NCBI GenBank assembly: GCA_017610225.1
Contig: JAFCCM010000039.1
Span: 1-18,149, forward strand
Source of the DNA: Candidatus Aenigmatarchaeota archaeon
Lineage (GTDB): Archaea; Aenigmatarchaeota; Aenigmatarchaeia; CG10238-14
Direction: 5' to 3'
DNA: 18,149 nucleotides
Part shown: positions 13,888 through 18,149 of the stretch, one piece after another
How positions within the stretch are numbered: the first letter of the stretch is position 1
Layout: every line of letters begins with the position of its first letter
Made by a program: the position numbers and the translations under genes
The notes under the pieces: generated by a model
The model's input: only the letters and a program-made list of their open reading frames with translations
Told to the model about the DNA's origin: nothing
Database searches by the model: none

Positions 13888-14544
13888 ATGAAAAGTGTAA
13901 ATTTAATTGAATGTATTAATACATGGCAAGGAGAAGGTGTTGATACTGGTCAAAGAATGCTTCTATGTAGATTCAAATATTGTAATAGAAAATGTAGTTG
14001 GTGTGATACTCTTGTTAAGATGAGAGCAGAACAAGAATTAGAAATGCCAATATCTAAATTACAAGAAATTCTTGATGAACAAAGAACTGGTTTAATGATT
14101 ACTGGAGGAGAACCAACATTCTCTAATCAACTTAAACAAACAATTACTATGTTAAATCAGTTGGATTATCCAATTGCTAATGTTGAAACTAATGGACTTC
14201 AATTATTAGATCTAATTAAAGATGTGGATTCTAATAAAAATGTTCATTATAGTTATTCACCAAAAATCTTTAGTGATAAAGATTATGAAGAAGCTCTTGA
14301 ATTATCAGATAAATTAGCATTAAATGGTAATGTGTTTATGAAAGTTGTATATGCGAATGAACAAATTGTATATGATTTTCTAGAAGCTGTAGTAAAGGTA
14401 TTTCCATCTAATAAAATTTATTTAATGCCAAATGGTAAAGATAAAGAAACAATGTTTAGAAATGCTCAAGATGTATTTGATAAAGCAGAAGAATTTAAAA
14501 CTAATGTAAGTAGTCGTATGCACCTTGTATATGATTTTGTATAA
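13888..14544 (+). CDS. queE: QueE-like 7-carboxy-7-deazaguanine synthase (radical SAM)
   Basis: AAAAGGAG lies 8 nt before the ATG. 218 residues, the usual QueE length. N-terminal 'IECINTWQGEGVDTG' is the family's substrate/SAM entry segment. The radical-SAM cluster is CNRKCSWC (C32, C36, C39; CX3CX2C), followed by DT. GGEPT (73-77) contacts SAM, and 'VETNG' comes later. QueE converts 6-carboxytetrahydropterin to CDG, a step towards preQ0. In phages this pathway feeds either 7-deazaguanine modification of the genome, which resists restriction, or host queuosine. FolE, QueD, QueC and a DpdA-type transglycosylase are not in this window, so which role applies cannot be said. A related NrdG-type activase is less likely given the WQGEG and CX3CX2C context. 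Confidence 0.88.
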   Translation: MKSVNLIECINTWQGEGVDTGQRMLLCRFKYCNRKCSWCDTLVKMRAEQELEMPISKLQEILDEQRTGLMITGGEPTFSNQLKQTITMLNQLDYPIANVETNGLQLLDLIKDVDSNKNVHYSYSPKIFSDKDYEEALELSDKLALNGNVFMKVVYANEQIVYDFLEAVVKVFPSNKIYLMPNGKDKETMFRNAQDVFDKAEEFKTNVSSRMHLVYDFV

Positions 14545-14556
14545 AGGAATATTAAA

Positions 14557-14694
14557 ATGATAGGATTAATGGGAGTAAAAGGTGATAACACATTAGTTAC
14601 ACCATCTGGTAAATCATTATTTAAAGTACCAAGTTGGCTATCATGGAGAATTCAAAGAATACAACATTGGATAGCAATAAAAACTTGGAAATAA
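14557..14694 (+). CDS. Small basic protein (45 aa)
   Basis: AAAGGAA lies 8-9 nt before the ATG, 12 nt after queE. The 45-residue product is basic and Trp-rich at its C-terminus ('VPSWLSWRIQRIQHWIAIKTWK' in part), forming a possible amphipathic helix that might associate with membrane or nucleic acid. Not recognised. Supported by its binding site, clean packing between queE and the GroES-like gene, and use of TAA. Confidence 0.55.
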   Translation: MIGLMGVKGDNTLVTPSGKSLFKVPSWLSWRIQRIQHWIAIKTWK

Positions 14695-14718
14695 TTATTA
14701 ATTTAAGGAGAATTGAGA

Positions 14719-15036
14719 ATGGTGCCAATCGCAGTAGGAGACAATGTAATTTGCCAAGAGATAACAGAAAGTAATATAACATCTGGAGGAATTGTAATTC
14801 CAGATTCAGCGCAGAAACAATTACCTCAAAAAAACGCAATAGTTGTTTCAAAAGGTGAAAAGTGTGAAGCAAATTTTAAAGCTGGTGATACTATCGTATG
14901 TCATACACAAGCTGGTCAAGTTATGGTATATGGAAAAGATGTATACTTTGTTCTCAAAGAACCAGAAATTTATGGTATTGTTGATAGAGTAGAAGTGACA
15001 GAAGAAGTAATAGAAGAAACAATTAAAAGAAGATAA
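14719..15036 (+). CDS. GroES-like co-chaperonin (Cpn10 family)
   Basis: The start is set at ATG 14719 because AAGGAG (14705-14710) is then 8 nt away; a TTG at 14713 would be too close. 105 residues. After the N-terminal strand comes 'ITESNITSGGIVIPDS', the GroES mobile-loop region with the usual SGGI-PD signature, which contacts GroEL. It continues with 'PQKNAIVVSKGEK', 'FKAGDTIVCHTQAGQ' and the final 'YFVLKEPEIYGIVD', matching Cpn10 order. T4 encodes the analogous gp31, which adapts host GroEL for folding its capsid protein. A similar role is likely here. The last 12 or so residues are a charged tail beyond the core. Confidence 0.9.
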   Translation: MVPIAVGDNVICQEITESNITSGGIVIPDSAQKQLPQKNAIVVSKGEKCEANFKAGDTIVCHTQAGQVMVYGKDVYFVLKEPEIYGIVDRVEVTEEVIEETIKRR

Positions 15037-15043
15037 AAACAAA

Positions 15044-15175
15044 GGTCGGAGAGCTGAGGAAAGACTCTTAAAGTAAGATACGCGACTGAAACAAGAGTTA
15101 TCAAAAAGCACTGTCTTTCATATAGCGCGCTATTGTTAGTCAGAGATCAAAGGGGGTAGTGTTCCTTTTCCGACC
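15044..15175 (+). ncRNA. Structured RNA of about 132 nt with RNase P CR-I-like motif
   Basis: GGTCGGA (15044-15050) pairs with TCCGACC (15169-15175), closing a 118-nt interior. Near the 5' end is GAGGAAAGACTC, which matches the universal RNase P CR-I element GAGGAAAGUC at nine of ten positions. GACTCTT can pair with AAGAGTT downstream, or GACTCT with AGAGATC near the 3' end (one bulged A), the latter resembling P4 in position. A hairpin ATAG-CGCG-CTAT (about 15122-15133) presents a CGCG loop complementary to an upstream CGCG, a possible pseudoknot. A last hairpin AAAGG/CCTTT precedes the closing strand. No frame is open. It is much smaller than bacterial RNase P RNA (about 350-400 nt) and the CR-V element is not clearly found, so function is uncertain. 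Confidence 0.65.
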
Positions 15176-15199
15176 ATAATTTAAAAAGAGAGGTATGTT

Positions 15200-15466
15200 A
15201 TGGAAATATTATATTTAATAATAATAGCATTATTAGCTTTTGTATTAGGAATTTTATTTTGTCCAATTGTTATATTTTTAAGAGCTAGAAATGATGATGC
15301 TTGGGATGATTCTAATATGACAAATATTATTAGGTTAGTAGCTCATATTGCAACTCATCCAAGTGATTTTGGCAGAATGAAATATGATAATGGTATTTAT
15401 CCTTTTTGGTATATTAATAAAGACGAGTTTAGAAATGTAGTTAAAACAAGACCAAAAGGAAAGTAA
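15200..15466 (+). CDS. Small membrane-anchored protein (88 aa)
   Basis: An AGAGAGG site precedes the ATG. Residues 3-27 are one strongly hydrophobic helix (signal anchor, no cleavage site evident). The rest is a soluble tail with a conserved-looking 'HPSDFGRMKYDNGIYPFWYI' pattern and the ending 'DEFRNVVKTRPKGK'. I recall similar tails in uncharacterised phage proteins but know no function. It begins 25 nt after the structured RNA. Confidence 0.75.
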   Translation: MEILYLIIIALLAFVLGILFCPIVIFLRARNDDAWDDSNMTNIIRLVAHIATHPSDFGRMKYDNGIYPFWYINKDEFRNVVKTRPKGK

Positions 15467-15474
15467 AAGAATTA

Positions 15475-15625
15475 GTGAAGATTTTAGAAAATTTGGATTC
15501 AGAAAAAGAAGTTGTTATTCAAGGAAATGCAAAAGGTAATAGTTATATGAGTTTATATAGTTATTGGTTTGGCGCTTTTAATGAAAAAAGGTGAAGCTAA
15601 TTATTTAAAATTAACTGATAAATAA
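15475..15625 (+). CDS. Small unknown protein, frameshifted near its end
   Basis: From GTG 15475 the frame reads VKILENLDSEKEVVIQG and on to FNEKR, stopping at TGA 15592-15594 after 39 residues. An A6 run (15584-15589) sits just before the stop. Dropping one A gives FNEKGEANYLKLTDK and a TAA at 15623-15625, about 49 residues. The 'KILENLDSEKEVVIQG' opening resembles short phage proteins that begin LLEILN-LDP-EV-I-G, of unknown role. The start is uncertain: the frame is open a few codons further upstream, but with no ATG. The ribosome binding site (AAAGGAAAG) is rather far from the GTG. Confidence 0.5.
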
Positions 15626-15676
15626 ATAAAGGTTATGATAAAGAAAAATAATAAAATATATTAGAAAGGTATAATT

Positions 15677-15931
15677 ATGTCATTAAAAGAAAATATGAAA
15701 TTAACTAAAATTAAAGTAGTTTTAATATCTGGCAAATTAATTGCTGGTCATATAAATTTTTATGGATTTAATAGAGCAAGTGAATATATTAATAAAGTTT
15801 TTAATGATGATAAATTATTAAAAATTATTGATGGAATATCAGGCGGTGCTGAATATCCTTTTACTATGATTCCTATAAATAAAATTGATTATTTTAGGTT
15901 CCCAAAAAAGGATGAAATAGAGATGAGGTAA
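15677..15931 (+). CDS. Unknown protein (84 aa)
   Basis: AGAAAGG lies about 8 nt before the ATG. 84 residues, soluble, with alternating hydrophobic/polar residues suggesting a small beta-rich domain ('KIKVVLISGKLIAGHINFYGF'), then a polar helix and 'AEYPFTMIPINKIDYFRFP'. The 'LISGKLIAGHI' segment recalls Sm-like barrel strand patterns, but I cannot confirm that. TAATG overlap with the next gene indicates translational coupling. Confidence 0.7.
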   Translation: MSLKENMKLTKIKVVLISGKLIAGHINFYGFNRASEYINKVFNDDKLLKIIDGISGGAEYPFTMIPINKIDYFRFPKKDEIEMR

Positions 15932-16092
15932 TGGAAAAACCTTATATAGAAATAAGAAGAGTTGTTATTAGATGTTTAAATTGTGGCCAACACCTTGTAG
16001 AAAAAATTGCAAGATTAGATAAAAATCAAACAGAATTATATAAATATAAAGAACCGCTAATAAACCTTACTGATAAGAAGAAAAAATGTTAA
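15931..16092 (+). CDS. Small protein with CxxC motif (53 aa)
   Basis: The ATG overlaps the previous TAA (TAATG). 53 residues, basic. A CLNCG motif sits near residues 15-19, and a last Cys is the C-terminal residue. One CxxC could make half of a zinc ribbon, perhaps completed by dimerisation. Not recognised. It overlaps the following membrane gene by 7 nt. Support comes from the coupled overlaps at both ends. Confidence 0.6.
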   Translation: MEKPYIEIRRVVIRCLNCGQHLVEKIARLDKNQTELYKYKEPLINLTDKKKKC

Positions 16093-16271
16093 CATTAATA
16101 TTTCCGTATTGGTTAATTCCAACAATAATTACTATAGTTTGTTATGTATATGCATTATATATTTATGATGATAATACTGAATATGGTAGAGGTATGGATA
16201 ATTTACTTATGTTAATTCCAGCTTTTATAATTTCATTAATATCATGGATTGTATACGCAATATTTAAGTGA
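16086..16271 (+). CDS. Small membrane protein, two helices (61 aa)
   Basis: The ATG lies within the end of the CxxC gene; the purine-rich GATAAGAAG stretch upstream is a weak binding site. Residues about 3-26 and about 38-60 are hydrophobic and separated by a short acidic loop (DDNTEYGRG), so a hairpin in the membrane is expected. Function unknown; it may be a lysis or superinfection-type small protein, but no motif supports either. It ends TGA, overlapping GTG 16268. Confidence 0.65.
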   Translation: MLTLIFPYWLIPTIITIVCYVYALYIYDDNTEYGRGMDNLLMLIPAFIISLISWIVYAIFK

Positions 16272-16508
16272 AAAAATAGAAATATCTAAATTACAATTAG
16301 AACAACTAATGATTCATAATAATTTACAATGCGTTTGTAGTTTATCATATGAAAAATCTCATAAAGAACCATGTGCATGTGGTGGACTCATGCAGCAGAA
16401 TGGTTTGAAGATAAATGTGATATGGAATTTAAATTTTATCAAGAATCTTTTAAAAAATTTTATAAAGAATATTATGATATGGATATAATAATTAAGGAGA
16501 AAAAGTGA
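16268..16508 (+). CDS. Unknown Cys-rich protein, apparently frameshifted twice
   Basis: The pieces make sense as one protein only with two single-base corrections. GTG 16268 overlaps the upstream TGA in the GTGA style used by the next gene. One extra A in the A6 run 16271-16276 would read VKKIEISKLQLEQLMI (initiated as Met); as given, GTG meets TAG after three codons. The open frame then runs to 'KEPCACGG' near 16383. One missing base at GGTGG there joins it to 'WWTHAAEWFEDKCDMEFKFY', ending at TGA 16506-16508. Cys spacing (CVC, CAC, later C) hints at metal binding. Not recognised. The separate pieces could instead be distinct tiny ORFs, for example one from the ATG near 16369. Confidence 0.4.
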
Positions 16509-17335
16509 AACACGAATTTATTGAGGCAAATACTTTAGAAGATGCATGGTTTTTAACCTTGTATAGAATGATTGATGAAGGACAAGTGCATAAAATTTCA
16601 AGAGGCTCATTTGCCGGACAGAAAAGACTTGAGTTTGATTATGTAACTATACAAATTAAAAACCCTGGTAAAGGTAATTTAATTCCTAAAATTCCAGAAT
16701 CATATAATATTGATAATCCAGTTGCTGATGGTTATTGTGAAGAATATAGTCAACAATATTTAATGGGACATGAATTAGCTGATAATGAAAGTTATACTTA
16801 TGGTCAAAGAATAACTAAATATCCTATTACAGATCCAATAAAATTCTTTCATAGGACTGGACACGAAAATATTGTAATAAAAGATATACCAGAATTGATA
16901 AACCAAGGTATTATTTTGAAAGAAAAAAGTAATGATCATGATGAGCATTTTAATTATTTTATTAACCAGATTGAATTAATCAATTGGTTATATAATAATA
17001 AAGGTCATAGAAATAATCAAACAGTTCTTCAAATTGCACATCCGACAGATATGTTATTACAAGACCCACCATGCTTAAGACAAATACAATGTCGTGTTCA
17101 AAATGGTAAATTACACTTTTTTGTATATTTTCGCAGTTGGGATCTCTGGAACGGTTTTAGCGCAAACCTTTGTGGGATTGAAATCTTAAAACAATATATG
17201 TCAACTATGATTGGTGTAAAAAATGGAGAAATTATTGCTACATCTGGTGGACTTCATGTATATGATTATGCCTTTTCATTAGCTAAAGTATTGCGTATGA
17301 GAAATGACATTGAATTAAAAATTGGATCAAATTAA
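16505..17335 (+). CDS. Divergent thymidylate synthase (ThyA superfamily)
   Basis: The GTG start at 16505 is supported by AAGGAG 5-10 nt upstream and the GTGA overlap. 276 residues. The C-terminal half carries the ThyA active site in order: DPPC with catalytic C190; RSWDLWNGFSANL (R210, S211, D213 and N221, aligning residue for residue with the dUMP-binding segment of E. coli ThyA); and HVY (H251, Y253) after 'GEIIATSGGL'. The retained Asn favours dUMP over dCMP, so thymidylate synthesis rather than dCMP hydroxymethylation is predicted. The N-terminal 150 residues are unlike standard ThyA and the usual N-terminal folate segments are not obvious. It may be a phage-specific subclass. Confidence 0.85.
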   Translation: MKHEFIEANTLEDAWFLTLYRMIDEGQVHKISRGSFAGQKRLEFDYVTIQIKNPGKGNLIPKIPESYNIDNPVADGYCEEYSQQYLMGHELADNESYTYGQRITKYPITDPIKFFHRTGHENIVIKDIPELINQGIILKEKSNDHDEHFNYFINQIELINWLYNNKGHRNNQTVLQIAHPTDMLLQDPPCLRQIQCRVQNGKLHFFVYFRSWDLWNGFSANLCGIEILKQYMSTMIGVKNGEIIATSGGLHVYDYAFSLAKVLRMRNDIELKIGSN

Positions 17336-17336
17336 A

Positions 17337-18149
17337 ATGCCAATTTGTGATTATGGTTGTGGACAAGAAGCTACCAATCAATTTAAAAATGGTAAATGGT
17401 GTTGTTCAAAACATCCTAAAAAATGCCAAAAATCTAGAGAAAAATTTAGTAATTTTTTAAAAGGTAAATCATCTGGAATGAAGGATAAAAAACATTCAGA
17501 AGAAACTAAAAAGAAAATGTCTGAATCACATATTGGTTTAAATATATGGACAAAAGGAACCAACCATTCAGAAGAAACTAAAAAGAAAATGTCTGGTAAT
17601 ATTCCTTGGAATAAAGGAAAAGTTGGAGTTTATTCTAATGAAACTATTGATAAAATAAAAAAAGCTCGTTTAAAACAAAAACCTACAATGTTTAATAAAA
17701 AACATTCTAGGAAATCTCGAAAAAGAATGAGTATATCACATAGACCAACTATTAAACAAATACAAAAAAAATATCCAATATTTGCTAAAGTTGAAGAAAT
17801 GAGATATGAACCTGAAAAAGAAAATGAAAAAATAATACAAGTTCATTGTAAAAATCATCTATGTTCAAATTCAAAAGAACAAGGTGGTTGGTTTACTCCA
17901 AATCGAGATCATATATTTTATCGAGCAAGATCAATTGAAAAAGAAAATGGCAATGATGCAGCTTATTTTTATTGTTCCCAAAAATGTAAAGACATATGTC
18001 CATTATTCAATTTAATAGTAGATCCAAATAAAAAAAGTAGTGAATTATATACTCCATCTGAATATAATATTTGGAGAGAAGAAGTTCTTAAAAGAGAAGA
18101 TTATCTTTGTGAGTATTGTGAAAATAAAGCTACACATGTACATCATTCA
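17337..18149 (+). CDS. HNH homing endonuclease, copy 3, 3' end outside window
   Basis: The ATG follows the thymidylate synthase stop by one base, and the frame stays open for 271 codons to the window edge. Same order as the copy at 13066: Cys-rich finger (CDYGCGQEATNQFKNGKWCC), two near-perfect NUMOD3 repeats sharing SEETKKKMS at about residues 59-67 and 80-88, the HCKNH/GGWFTPN/YFYCSQKC middle domain, and the start of the HNH core (CEYCENKATHVHHS). The last residues and the C-terminal zinc ligands lie beyond the window. It looks intact so far. Its insertion behind thymidylate synthase parallels the polymerase-linked copy. Confidence 0.92.
   Translation, partial: MPICDYGCGQEATNQFKNGKWCCSKHPKKCQKSREKFSNFLKGKSSGMKDKKHSEETKKKMSESHIGLNIWTKGTNHSEETKKKMSGNIPWNKGKVGVYSNETIDKIKKARLKQKPTMFNKKHSRKSRKRMSISHRPTIKQIQKKYPIFAKVEEMRYEPEKENEKIIQVHCKNHLCSNSKEQGGWFTPNRDHIFYRARSIEKENGNDAAYFYCSQKCKDICPLFNLIVDPNKKSSELYTPSEYNIWREEVLKREDYLCEYCENKATHVHHS

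Noticed and set aside
415..15111. Minus-strand open frames (for example 415-639, 9722-10156, 14848-15111)
   Set aside because: All are antisense to well-supported + strand genes, Phe/Leu/Ile-rich as expected from reverse-reading A+T-rich codons, and without binding sites.
1..18149. Complete reassignment of TAG to an amino acid across the genome
   Set aside because: At least two TAG codons (1564 overlapping tRNA-Cys, and 4599 with two more TAGs following) behave as real stops, and only one gene shows a convincing sense TAG.
1..18149. CRISPR array, insertion sequence or transposon ends
   Set aside because: No regularly spaced repeats, transposase-like product or terminal inverted repeats were seen; the mobile content is homing endonucleases only.

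Overview
This is a very A+T-rich, densely packed window with every convincing gene on the + strand. It carries five tRNA genes, short intergenic gaps, many ATGA/TAATG-type overlaps, several homing endonucleases and its own family B DNA polymerase. That combination points to a large tailed bacteriophage of the T4-like or jumbo type rather than a cellular chromosome. The host cannot be named from the sequence. A TATAAATA box upstream of the cold-shock gene is the T4-type late-promoter consensus and fits this view, but is weak evidence alone.

Positions 1-4130 form a tRNA and small-RNA region. It holds tRNA-Gly(GCC, cut by the window edge), tRNA-Cys(GCA), tRNA-Arg(UCU), an amber-suppressor-type tRNA(CUA) and tRNA-Arg(ACG). 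Between them lie small unknown genes, a cold-shock protein, a structured RNA of about 96 nt, a GIY-YIG homing endonuclease and a peptidyl-tRNA-hydrolase-2-like gene. That last gene is interrupted by one in-frame TAG, and the CUA tRNA starts 2 nt after its end. This pairing is the most interesting feature of the window.

Positions 4129-9725 hold a PIG-L-type deacetylase, a small membrane protein, a MazG-like pyrophosphohydrolase, a glycosyltransferase, a DUF3223/HNH-like protein, unknown genes and two decayed or frameshifted HNH homing endonucleases.

Positions 9738-13010 encode one 1090-residue protein that joins a family 4 (Fe-S) uracil-DNA-glycosylase-like domain to a complete proofreading family B DNA polymerase. 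Downstream come an intact HNH homing endonuclease, QueE (7-deazaguanine pathway), a GroES-like co-chaperonin, a second structured RNA of about 132 nt with an RNase P CR-I-like motif, several small proteins, a divergent thymidylate synthase, and a third copy of the same homing endonuclease running off the window end.

The genes fit phage DNA replication and nucleotide supply (polymerase/UDG, thymidylate synthase, MazG, possibly deazaguanine chemistry), translation support (tRNAs, PTH2, perhaps an RNase P-like RNA) and folding (GroES). A caution applies throughout: at least five apparent frameshifts sit at or next to homopolymer or GG runs. Some 'broken' genes may therefore be sequencing or assembly errors rather than true pseudogenes.
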